Source: Paracoccus marcusii
Lineage (GTDB): Bacteria > Pseudomonadota > Alphaproteobacteria > Rhodobacterales > Rhodobacteraceae
Direction of reading: 5' to 3'
DNA length: 51,781 nt
Assembly: GCF_006151785.1 (NCBI RefSeq)
Contig: NZ_VDDD01000006.1
Span: forward strand, 1 to 51,781
Position 1 is the stretch's first letter, and each line of letters begins with the position of its first letter. The translations under genes and the position numbers were made by a program. Shown here one piece after another: positions 1 to 9,102 of the stretch. The notes under the pieces are model-generated. The model did no database searches, was not told where the DNA came from, and saw only the letters and a program-made list of their open reading frames with translations.

Positions 1-68
1 CCTAGAAAGGATGAATCACAAGCAGACCCCTATGAAAATCCCATGATTCCGGGTTTTGCAGAAACGCT

Positions 69-1943
69 CTAGCGGTTCGCGTCGGCGATCAGCGCGCGGT
101 GGTCGCGGGCCTTGGCCACAACCTCCTCGAACCGGGTGATGCCCTTGGCCTCCAGCGCGGGGATGAGCGCCAGATAGGCCTGCGCGGTGGCGATGGTGTC
201 GCCCATCGCGGTATGCCGGGCTTCGGGCGGAATGGCGATGCCAAGACGCTCGGTCAGCGCATCCAGCGTATGGACCTCTGACTGACCCCAGACCATCGCC
301 GACAGCAGCACCGTGTCCAGCACCCGGTTGTCGAACCGCGTGCCGGTCTGCGCCTCGGCGCGCCGCAGAAAGCCCATATCGAAGGGCGCGTTATGCGCGA
401 TCAGCACGCTGTCGTCGCAGAAATGCCGGAACGCCGTCAGCGCCGCGGTCAGATCCGGGGCGTCGGCCACCATTGCGTCGGTGATGTGATGGATCGCGGT
501 CGAGGCCGGGGGAATGGAACAGCCGGGGTTCACCAGCGTCTCGAACCGTTCCCCGGTCAGGCGGCCGCGCGCCAGGCGCAGACCGGCGATCTGGACGATC
601 CGGTCGCGATCGGTCAGTCCCGTGGTCTCGGTGTCGAAGACCACGCAGGTCAGGTCCGCCAGCCGCGACGACGCCGCCCCCCGCGTCGCCAAGGCGAAAT
701 CATAGGTCACGCCCGATCCGTCCGCGACGCCCTGCGCCAAGGCCAGCGGCATGACCAGCCGCGCCCTTGCGCCGTCCGTTTCCGGCCAGATGCCGGTGCC
801 GTGGCGGGCCAATATCTCCGCCCCCGTCACATCGGGCTGGCCGGGATCGGGGGCGGCGGTCAGCCAACCCTCCAGCAGGTCGATAGGCACCGGCGACCCG
901 CGCCAATCCAGCACCAGCCGCATCTGGTCGTCGGGGTCCGGCCGGACCGACAGCACCGGGGTGTGCCCCAGGGCGCGCAGCTTGGCGTCCAGCAGCAGCA
1001 GCAGGGCGTTCAGGCTGGCCGCCTCTGCACGGAACGCCAGCGGCGGCAGATCCGCGGCCTCCAGCCCCGCGGCCAGTTCCGTCAGCGCAGCCACCGTGGC
1101 GGGCGCATCGCTGGCCATGATCTGGGACAGGCTGCGGGTGGCGTTGGCCAAGCCCTGCCCCTCTGCGCGGATCGCCTGAGCCAGCGCGGGCGGGATCGGC
1201 CCGTCCAGCGCGTCCAGCATCGGAACCAGGGTGGAGGCATGGCGGCGCAGCGCCTCAAGCGTGTCGCGAGGCGCGGGGCGTTGGACCACGCCATCGCGCA
1301 GGATCAGCAGCAGCCCATCGTCAATCGCGCGCAACCGACCCGACAAGCGGACACCGCCGACCGTCAGGCAGGTCAGGTCCGTCGCGGCGGCCCCCGCCGA
1401 CAGCCGCATCTGTGCCGCCCGCAACGCGCCCGACGTCAAAAGCGTGTCCAGCGCACGGTCCAACGCCAGTCCCGGCAGCAGCCGCGCCGCGCTGGCGTTA
1501 TAGAAGACCACCCGCCCCCGTGCGTCGGCCATGACCGCGCCCGCGCCGAAATCGGCCAGGATCGCCTCCAGGCTGGCCTTTTCGCGCAGGGTTTCGGCGG
1601 CGTGATCCTGCAGCGCCTGCGCCAGCGCCTGATCGGACCGTTCGCGCGCCAAGGCCGCGTCCCGGGCGGCCGGGCCCAGATCGGCAAGGTGACGGGCCTG
1701 CGCCAGGTCGGGAACTCGCCCGGTCCGCAACGCCCCGGCCAGCGATTCCAGCGGCCGGGCCAGGTGCCGGTCGAACAGGAACCACAGTGCGGTCATCAGC
1801 CCTAGCAGGCCAAGGCCCGCGATCATCGCGGCCTGGATCACCGCATCCTGCCCGCCCTGCACCACCCGCCACAGCGCCAACCCCGCCAGGACCAGCGCCG
1901 CGACCAGCGCGGCCAGGAACAGCATCAGGATGCGCCGGCGCAT
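69..1943 (-). CDS. Membrane PAS-domain protein with C-terminal DEDDh 3'-5' exonuclease
   Basis: 624 aa. Two hydrophobic helices (about 6-27 and 37-57) place it in the inner membrane. A linker/coiled-coil region (about 60-125) and a PAS-like segment (about 125-220, around VVFYNASAARLLP) follow. Residues 220-400 resemble a histidine-kinase core in length and layout, but I see no H-box or N/G-boxes. Residues 430-600 are a DnaQ-type exonuclease with all five acidic/His residues: D437 and E439 (FDTETTGL), D522 (HNAPFDMGF), H577 and D582 (HTAMGDT). Established: DEDDh enzymes remove 3' nucleotides from DNA, RNA or small oligonucleotides. The substrate here is unknown. It is the last gene of the acetate module; its start touches the end of the receiver gene (shared base 1943). 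It is unlikely to be the replicative epsilon subunit, given the membrane anchor and PAS region. Confidence 0.85.
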   Translation of the reverse strand: MRRRILMLFLAALVAALVLAGLALWRVVQGGQDAVIQAAMIAGLGLLGLMTALWFLFDRHLARPLESLAGALRTGRVPDLAQARHLADLGPAARDAALARERSDQALAQALQDHAAETLREKASLEAILADFGAGAVMADARGRVVFYNASAARLLPGLALDRALDTLLTSGALRAAQMRLSAGAAATDLTCLTVGGVRLSGRLRAIDDGLLLILRDGVVQRPAPRDTLEALRRHASTLVPMLDALDGPIPPALAQAIRAEGQGLANATRSLSQIMASDAPATVAALTELAAGLEAADLPPLAFRAEAASLNALLLLLDAKLRALGHTPVLSVRPDPDDQMRLVLDWRGSPVPIDLLEGWLTAAPDPGQPDVTGAEILARHGTGIWPETDGARARLVMPLALAQGVADGSGVTYDFALATRGAASSRLADLTCVVFDTETTGLTDRDRIVQIAGLRLARGRLTGERFETLVNPGCSIPPASTAIHHITDAMVADAPDLTAALTAFRHFCDDSVLIAHNAPFDMGFLRRAEAQTGTRFDNRVLDTVLLSAMVWGQSEVHTLDALTERLGIAIPPEARHTAMGDTIATAQAYLALIPALEAKGITRFEEVVAKARDHRALIADANR

Positions 1944-2305
1944 CAGGACAGCAGACGGGCCATCTCGGCCCGCAACTCGGCCAATTCGAAGGGCTTTGTG
2001 ATAAAGCCGTCGGCGCCGAGCGCCAGTCCCTTGCGCCGCTCGACCACGGAGCCGCGCGCGGTCATCATCAGCACCCGCACCCCCGCCAGGTCGGGATCGG
2101 CGCGCACGTCCTGGACGATCTGATACCCCGATACCTCGGGCAGCATCACGTCCAGCAGGACCAGGTCCGGCCGCGTCTGGCGGATGCGATCCACGGCGCC
2201 GCGGCCCGTGGCGATGCGGTCATGGCGATGGCCGTCGCGGGTCAGCAGGAAATCAAGCGCGGTGGCGATGTTGTCCTCATCCTCGATGACCAGGATGTCA
2301 GCCAT
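1943..2305 (-). CDS. Stand-alone response-regulator receiver protein
   Basis: 120 aa, a single CheY-like receiver with no output domain. The acidic pocket is in VIEDED near residue 9, the phospho-acceptor is D52 (LVLLDVMLP), the conserved Thr is in MMTAR near 82, and the Lys is K104 (FITKPFE). I chose the ATG at 2305 because the protein then begins MADILVIEDED, the usual receiver start; the frame stays open 22 codons further upstream. Its start overlaps the preceding membrane-protein gene by 8 bases and its stop touches the exonuclease gene, so the three are probably co-translated. No kinase gene is present nearby. The PAS/exonuclease protein, which has a kinase-like layout but no visible catalytic boxes, is the closest candidate partner (inference). 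Confidence 0.9.
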   Translation of the reverse strand: MADILVIEDEDNIATALDFLLTRDGHRHDRIATGRGAVDRIRQTRPDLVLLDVMLPEVSGYQIVQDVRADPDLAGVRVLMMTARGSVVERRKGLALGADGFITKPFELAELRAEMARLLS

Positions 2306-2801
2306 TGGTCCCTCCATCCGGGCAGACGGTGGCAAAGGCCGCATCATCGCCCGCGGGCATCCAGTCGGCACGTCCCGGACGGATCCGCGCGCCCGCGCAG
2401 TCGAAGTCCTGCGGCACGATCACGGTCTGGCCGCGGCGTTCCACCAGCATGATCGGCGCACGGCGCGTGCCGTCCGCGCCCTGCGTGATCTGCGCGGGGT
2501 CCAAGGCCGCAAACCGCGTCTCGACCGGGAACAGATAGGTCCAGGGCGCCCAGGGCTGGCTGTCATGCCCCACGACCAGTACCTGCGAACCGGCAGGCAG
2601 GCTGGCCTGCGCGCGGTCGAACCACGCATAGTCGTTCCACACCGAATAGGCGACCATCGACAGCCCGATGCCCGCCGGCAGCAGCCAGGCGGCGGGCGAC
2701 AGACCCAGCTTGCGCGCCAGATGCATCCCGGCATACAGCACCGCCGCCGCCCCGACCGCCGCGGCGATCACCCCGATCAGATCGCTTCCGATCCCTGTCA
2801 T
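2298..2801 (-). CDS. Small two-helix membrane protein of the acetate module
   Basis: 167 aa, family not recognised. Two membrane segments are visible near residues 8-25 and 40-58. After them comes a roughly 105-residue domain with a VVGHDSQPWAPWTYLFP stretch and a later VIVPQDFDCAGARIRPG stretch, probably extracytoplasmic. The gene overlaps the end of the DUF294 gene by 4 bases and the start of the receiver gene by 8, which argues for a real, translationally coupled gene. The position suggests a role in signalling or in anchoring the module, but the sequence itself shows no enzymatic motif. Confidence 0.7.
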   Translation of the reverse strand: MTGIGSDLIGVIAAAVGAAAVLYAGMHLARKLGLSPAAWLLPAGIGLSMVAYSVWNDYAWFDRAQASLPAGSQVLVVGHDSQPWAPWTYLFPVETRFAALDPAQITQGADGTRRAPIMLVERRGQTVIVPQDFDCAGARIRPGRADWMPAGDDAAFATVCPDGGTNG

Positions 2802-4612
2802 CCCAGCATCCCCTTGCCATGTCCCACCGCCGACTGCATTCCGCGCACGACGACGAAGGCGTCGCGCAGGTGGCTGCGTTCGAAATCCGACAGATCCGCC
2901 GGCGAGAGGTAATTGTCGGGCCTGCGCCCCGCCCTGACCAGATGCGCCTGATTCTCAAGCCGCACGGTCTGGATCATGTCATAGGCCGCGATCAGGTCGC
3001 GCCCGCCCGTGGCCGAGATCACGCCCCGCGCCTCGCCCTCCTCCAGCCGGGCACGTGTGTTGACCGCGCCGATGCGTCCCTGCAGGGCATAGACCCGCGC
3101 CAGATCGGTCACCGGGACGACGCCGTTATGCTTCATGTCGATATGGTGGCGATGCTCTCCGGACCGGATCGTGGCAAAGCCGCCGATCAGGCCAAGCGGA
3201 GGCCGATGTTTCAGTGAATTTCCAACCATATGCGCAATGAAAATCGAATTCTTCGAGGCCGCGTCCAGGGTCCCGTCCTGCAGGTCGCCCAACAACGTGA
3301 CGTCGCCGCCGATGGCGCGCAGGTCGAACATGACCGAGGCCAGCATCTGCGCCTCAGGGCTGGGATGGGTCATCCAGTCGCGGAAATAGCCCTGCCAGAC
3401 GTCCAGCGGCTGACACCAGCGCGGGTTGGTCGCCATCATGTCGCCCGGGCAATGCACATAGCCGCAGGCATGCAGCCCATCGCTGACCCGCCGCGCCAAG
3501 GTGGTGAACCACGGGTCCTTCGGATCGGCGCCGGGTGCTAGGATCAGGCAGTTGTCCTGATCGCTGGTGCCGGTCTGTTCCTGGCGGCCCTGGCTGCCGC
3601 AGGCGGCCCAGCACCAGGCGGCGGGCGCAGGCCCAAGGTCGGCGGCCGTCAGGTCCAGCAGGCGGCGCGTGACCGCGTCGGCGATGTCGGTGATCATGCG
3701 AGTGATGATCTCGTGCCGCTGGCGGGCCTGAACCAGCTGCGTCAGCAGTTCGGGAATGCGGGCCGTGATGGCGGCCATCTGTGCGGTGTCGCGCGCCTTG
3801 GCGACCTGTCGGATCAGCCCCGCGGCGGAAATCGCCTGGACCCGCGTCAGGTCGGTCTGGCTGATCATGCCGACGAAACGGCCGTCATCGACCACCGGCA
3901 GATGCGCGATGCGCCGTTCCAGCATGATGTTCAGCACGTCATAGCCCAGGGCCGTGGGGGCCAAGGTCACCGGGTCGGGCGTCATCACGGCGCTGACCGG
4001 CTGACGCATGTCACGCCCTTCGGCCACGACGCGGTTCGACATGTCGCGGATGGTGACCAGCCCGATCAGGCGGCCGCCTTGGGTGATGCCCAAGCTGCTG
4101 ACGCGGGCGTCGCGCATCTGGCGGGCGGCCTCGATGATCGGGGTCTCGGGGGTGCAGCTGACGGGTTTGCCCGACAGCAGCTCCCCCACCTTGAGCCGGG
4201 CCAGGTCGCCCCCGCGGTCGGAGGGCCCCCTTCCCCGGTCGAAGAACCGGGCGACTGCGCGATGGTCGGCGATCAGGCGCGTCACCTCTGCCCGGGGCAA
4301 CATAAGGATCACCGCCGGCCGGTCCATGACCCGCGCCGACGTGACCGCCACGCCGTCGCGCAGCAGGCCGCGTTCGCCGAAGGAATTGCGTGGTCCCAGC
4401 TGGGATACGCTGTCGCCGTTGCGGTCGGTGACCGCGACCTGGCCGCTTTCGATCAGGTACAGGCCCGGCAGGCGGTCTCCGAACTGATAGATCAGGTCGC
4501 CGGGGGCGAATGTCCTGCGGCTGAAGGAGGTGGCGACGCGCGCCAGCTCGTCCCGCTTCAGGCTGTCATAGGGGTGCACGGTGGCGATGAAATCGACAAT
4601 GCTGTCGGGCAT
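2798..4612 (-). CDS. cNMP-binding / CBS-pair / DUF294 nucleotidyltransferase-like protein
   Basis: 604 aa, cytosolic. Order of domains: cyclic-nucleotide-binding-like fold at about 14-125 (FAPGDLIYQFGD, LIESGQVAV, FGERGLL); two CBS repeats at about 143-200 and 206-262; a DUF294 nucleotidyltransferase domain at about 270-410 with the signature GSQGRQEQTGTSDQDN, whose acidic pair is D351 and D353; and the DUF294 C-terminal helical domain to about 590. Established: DUF294 is related to the GlnD uridylyltransferase fold, and CBS pairs usually sense adenine nucleotides. The family recurs beside actP genes, but its reaction is, as far as I know, not settled. It lies 60 bases after actP with a hairpin between. 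A role in nucleotide-dependent control of acetate uptake or activation is inference. Confidence 0.88.
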   Translation of the reverse strand: MPDSIVDFIATVHPYDSLKRDELARVATSFSRRTFAPGDLIYQFGDRLPGLYLIESGQVAVTDRNGDSVSQLGPRNSFGERGLLRDGVAVTSARVMDRPAVILMLPRAEVTRLIADHRAVARFFDRGRGPSDRGGDLARLKVGELLSGKPVSCTPETPIIEAARQMRDARVSSLGITQGGRLIGLVTIRDMSNRVVAEGRDMRQPVSAVMTPDPVTLAPTALGYDVLNIMLERRIAHLPVVDDGRFVGMISQTDLTRVQAISAAGLIRQVAKARDTAQMAAITARIPELLTQLVQARQRHEIITRMITDIADAVTRRLLDLTAADLGPAPAAWCWAACGSQGRQEQTGTSDQDNCLILAPGADPKDPWFTTLARRVSDGLHACGYVHCPGDMMATNPRWCQPLDVWQGYFRDWMTHPSPEAQMLASVMFDLRAIGGDVTLLGDLQDGTLDAASKNSIFIAHMVGNSLKHRPPLGLIGGFATIRSGEHRHHIDMKHNGVVPVTDLARVYALQGRIGAVNTRARLEEGEARGVISATGGRDLIAAYDMIQTVRLENQAHLVRAGRRPDNYLSPADLSDFERSHLRDAFVVVRGMQSAVGHGKGMLG

Positions 4613-4638
4613 CCGGGGTGACCTTGTGGGAAGGAGGG

Positions 4639-4666
4639 TGCCGCGCCCCCGGTCGGGGACGCGGCA
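4639..4666 (-). terminator. GC-rich hairpin between actP and the DUF294 gene
   Basis: A 7-bp perfect stem (4639-4645 with 4660-4666, TGCCGCG/CGCGGCA) is extended by four inner C:G pairs across a mismatch. It starts a few bases after the actP stop and has no U-tract. It could be a partial terminator or an mRNA-protecting hairpin that lowers expression of the downstream genes relative to actP. Confidence 0.4.
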
Positions 4667-4672
4667 GGATGA

Positions 4673-6580
4673 TCAGTGCGCGACGGCACCGCCCGCGCCG
4701 CGCGGGACACGGATCGATTCGACCAGTTCCTGCACATGGGCGGGGGGACGCTTGCTGACGGCCGAGACGCCGAAGGCGACCGCAAAGTTGATCACCGCGC
4801 CCACGGTGCCGAAGGATGCCGGCGAGATGCCGAACAGCCAGGCGTCGGGCGTATCGGGGAACATGTTGGTGCCCGCGATGAAGAACCAGCCCTTGTAGGC
4901 GAAGATGTAGAGGATCGTGGACAGCATGCCCGCGATCATGCCGGCGATCGCGCCTTCCTTGCCGACACGCTTGGAGAAGATCCCCATCATCAGCACCGGG
5001 AAGATCGAGCTGGCGGCAAGGCCGAAGGCCAGTGCCACGGTCTGGGCCGCAAAGCCCGGCGGGTTCAGGCCCAGCAGGGTCGCGACCAGGATCGACAGCG
5101 CCATCGAGACGCGCGCGGCCATCAGTTCGCCCTTTTCGCTGATGTTCGGGCGCAGCGTGCCCTTGATCAGGTCGTGGGACACGGCGCCCGAGATCGCCAG
5201 CAACAGACCCGCCGCGGTCGACAGGGCGGCGGCCAGGCCGCCGGCGGCGACGATGGCGATGACCCAGCCCGGCAGGTTGGCGATTTCGGGGTTGGCCAGC
5301 ACCATGATGTCGTTGTTCACGGTGGTCAGCTCGTTCCCGACCCAGTTCTGCTCGGCCGCGGGGGCGCCCGGCAGGGCGGCATGGGTCTCGGCCAGACGGG
5401 CGTCATAGGCGGCCTGGGCCGCGTCGATCGCCGCCTGGTCGCCGCTGGTGCGGGCCGCGGCCAGCGCGGTCGCCTGTGCGGCGGCACCGTCGTTGTAGTA
5501 CTGGATCAGGCCGTCGCCGTTCTTGTCCTCCCAGTTCAGCAGGCCGGTGGTCTGCCAGTTGCGCATCCAGGCCAGGTCCTCGCTGGTCTCGATGTCGGCC
5601 AGCGACACGGCGGGCTGGCTGAAGGTCTCGCCCTGCGCGGCGCCCGGCCACATGGTCGCGGTCAGGTTGAAGCGCGCCATCGAACCCACCGCCGGAGCGA
5701 CGGTATAGAGAAGCGCGATGAAGACCAGCGCCCAGCCTGCCGACTTGCGGGCATCGGAGACCTTGGGCACGGTGAAGAAGCGGATGATCACGTGCGGCAG
5801 ACCCGCGGTGCCGATCATCAGCGCCATCGTGAACAGGACCATGTCCAGGGTCGAGTTGTGGTGCTCGGTATAGGCGCGGAAGCCCAGGTCGGTCACCAGA
5901 CCGTCCAGCTGCGCCAGGAACGCCACGCCCGATCCCTCATGGGTGCCGAACAGGCCCAGGGGCGGCAGGAAGTTGCCCGTCAGCTGCAGCGAGATGAACA
6001 CCGCCGGGATCGTGTAGGCGATGATCAGCACGACGTACTGCGCGACCTGCGTGTAGGTGATGCCCTTCATGCCGCCAAGAACGGCATAGCAGAACACCAG
6101 CGCCGCGCCGATCCACAGGCCGGTCGCGTTCGACACCTCGAGATAGCGCGAGAAGGTGACGCCCACGCCGGTCATCTGGCCGATGACGTAGGTGATCGAG
6201 ACGATCAGCAGGCAGATCACGCCGATGATCCGCGCGGTGCGCGAATAGAAGCGGTCGCCGATGAATTCCGGCACGGTGAACTTGCCGAACTTGCGCAGAT
6301 AGGGCGCCAGCAGCAGGGCCAGCAGCACGTAGCCGCCCGTCCAGCCCATCAGGTAGGTCGAGTTGTCATAGCCCGTGAAGGCGATCAGGCCCGCCATCGA
6401 GATGAAGGATGCGGCCGACATCCAGTCGGCGGCCGTCGCCATGCCGTTCATGACCGGTCCGACGCCACGGTTGGCGGCATAGAATTCGGCCGTGGATTTC
6501 GCCCGGCAATAGATGGCGATGCCGATATACAGCGCGAACGAGGCGCAGATGACCAGCAGGTTCAGGGTGAATTGGCTCAT
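4673..6580 (-). CDS. actP: Cation/acetate symporter ActP (sodium:solute symporter family)
   Basis: 635 aa integral membrane transporter of the SSS family, VC_2705-like subfamily, importing acetate or other small monocarboxylates with Na+. About 13 hydrophobic segments are visible, with the typical ADWMSAASFI and GGMKGITYTQ regions. A roughly 120-residue hydrophilic insertion (about 315-435) interrupts the membrane core and carries an EF-hand-like loop, DKNGDGLIQYY at 352-362. The ATG at 6580 was chosen because MSQFTLNLL leads directly into the first helix; the frame is open 13 codons further. It lies 10 bases after the DUF4212 gene, its usual small partner subunit, and downstream of acs, so uptake and activation of acetate are encoded together. 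Confidence 0.93.
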   Translation of the reverse strand: MSQFTLNLLVICASFALYIGIAIYCRAKSTAEFYAANRGVGPVMNGMATAADWMSAASFISMAGLIAFTGYDNSTYLMGWTGGYVLLALLLAPYLRKFGKFTVPEFIGDRFYSRTARIIGVICLLIVSITYVIGQMTGVGVTFSRYLEVSNATGLWIGAALVFCYAVLGGMKGITYTQVAQYVVLIIAYTIPAVFISLQLTGNFLPPLGLFGTHEGSGVAFLAQLDGLVTDLGFRAYTEHHNSTLDMVLFTMALMIGTAGLPHVIIRFFTVPKVSDARKSAGWALVFIALLYTVAPAVGSMARFNLTATMWPGAAQGETFSQPAVSLADIETSEDLAWMRNWQTTGLLNWEDKNGDGLIQYYNDGAAAQATALAAARTSGDQAAIDAAQAAYDARLAETHAALPGAPAAEQNWVGNELTTVNNDIMVLANPEIANLPGWVIAIVAAGGLAAALSTAAGLLLAISGAVSHDLIKGTLRPNISEKGELMAARVSMALSILVATLLGLNPPGFAAQTVALAFGLAASSIFPVLMMGIFSKRVGKEGAIAGMIAGMLSTILYIFAYKGWFFIAGTNMFPDTPDAWLFGISPASFGTVGAVINFAVAFGVSAVSKRPPAHVQELVESIRVPRGAGGAVAH

Positions 6581-6590
6581 GGCTGGGTCC

Positions 6591-6848
6591 TCACTCGTCC
6601 ACGCCGTGTTCGGCGTCAAGGCGGTTCATGCGCCAGGTGTAGAAGAAGATCAGCGCGATGAAGCACAGGATCGACCCCTGTTGCGCGAACCAGAATCCCA
6701 GATCCGTTCCGCCCACCGAAATGCCCGACAGCAGCGGCCGCAGGATGATGCCGAAGCCGTAGGACACCAGCGCCCAGATCGCGAGGCAGATGTAGATGAT
6801 GCGTAGATTGGCCTGCCAATAGGCATTCGAGGATTGTCTGTCACTCAT
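6591..6848 (-). CDS. DUF4212 small subunit of the ActP-type symporter
   Basis: 85 aa with two hydrophobic segments (about 15-37 and 50-68). The N-terminal YWQANLRII and the LGFWFAQQGSI stretch are typical of DUF4212, a family annotated as the putative small subunit of a sodium:solute symporter. It ends 10 bases before actP, and the two proteins probably form one membrane complex (inference from the conserved pairing). The start codon lies next to one copy of a 12-base direct repeat (6835-6846). Confidence 0.9.
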   Translation of the reverse strand: MSDRQSSNAYWQANLRIIYICLAIWALVSYGFGIILRPLLSGISVGGTDLGFWFAQQGSILCFIALIFFYTWRMNRLDAEHGVDE

Positions 6849-6887
6849 GTCCCTAGGTCCCTCCCTGTTCAGACATGTCTGTCACTC
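6835..6887. repeat. 12-base direct repeat flanking the DUF4212 start
   Basis: TGTCTGTCACTC occurs at 6835-6846, over the DUF4212 start, and again at 6876-6887 in its leader. The second copy overlaps a perfect 12-base palindrome, CAGACATGTCTG, at 6870-6881. It may be a small local duplication of the initiation region or a regulator site; the sequence alone cannot decide. Confidence 0.45.
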
Positions 6888-6910
6888 CGCCCTAGTGTTC
6901 TTCCAAGCCC

Positions 6911-6946
6911 GTCCCCGGCGATGGGCGCGGGCAGGTTTGCGGGGAC
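6911..6946 (-). terminator. Possible stem-loop after acs
   Basis: GTCCCCG (6911-6917) pairs perfectly with CGGGGAC (6940-6946) around a 22-base loop. It lies 22 bases after the acs stop and before the symporter genes. There is no U-tract, so it is a weak terminator candidate; it may simply partition acs from the genes behind it. Confidence 0.3.
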
Positions 6947-6967
6947 GCCAAGGCCCCCGGCCGGTCG

Positions 6968-8923
<1,956 letters not shown>

Positions 8924-9026
8924 GACTTTCCCCCTCGTCGTCGCCATGCTGCAGCCCGGCCGCGACGACCCCTGTCAGGGTGTGGGCGCAACGCTGCGTC
9001 GCCACCATGTTAATCACAGATGAGGG

Positions 9027-9042
9027 AACAAGTTAACTTGTT
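9027..9042. promoter_or_regulatory. 16-base perfect palindrome upstream of acs
   Basis: AACAAGTTAACTTGTT is a perfect 16-base palindrome about 104 bases upstream of the acs start, in the most AT-rich part of the intergenic region. It has operator geometry and could bind a dimeric regulator of acetate metabolism; I cannot name the regulator. A second inverted repeat (AGGATC-GGT-GATCCT within 9071-9098) sits just after the SulP stop and may end that transcript. Confidence 0.4.
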
Positions 9043-9102
9043 TTTTATAAACGGAAATTTTGTAAATGAATTGACTTGAGGATCACCGATCCTGTCAATG
9101 CT

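Noticed and set aside
69..1943. DNA polymerase III epsilon subunit
   Set aside because: The exonuclease domain is complete, but two membrane helices and the PAS region are incompatible with the replicative proofreading subunit.
9071..9098. Intrinsic terminator of sulP
   Set aside because: AGGATC-GGT-GATCCT forms a short hairpin but has no U-tract, so I mention it only in the acs upstream entry.
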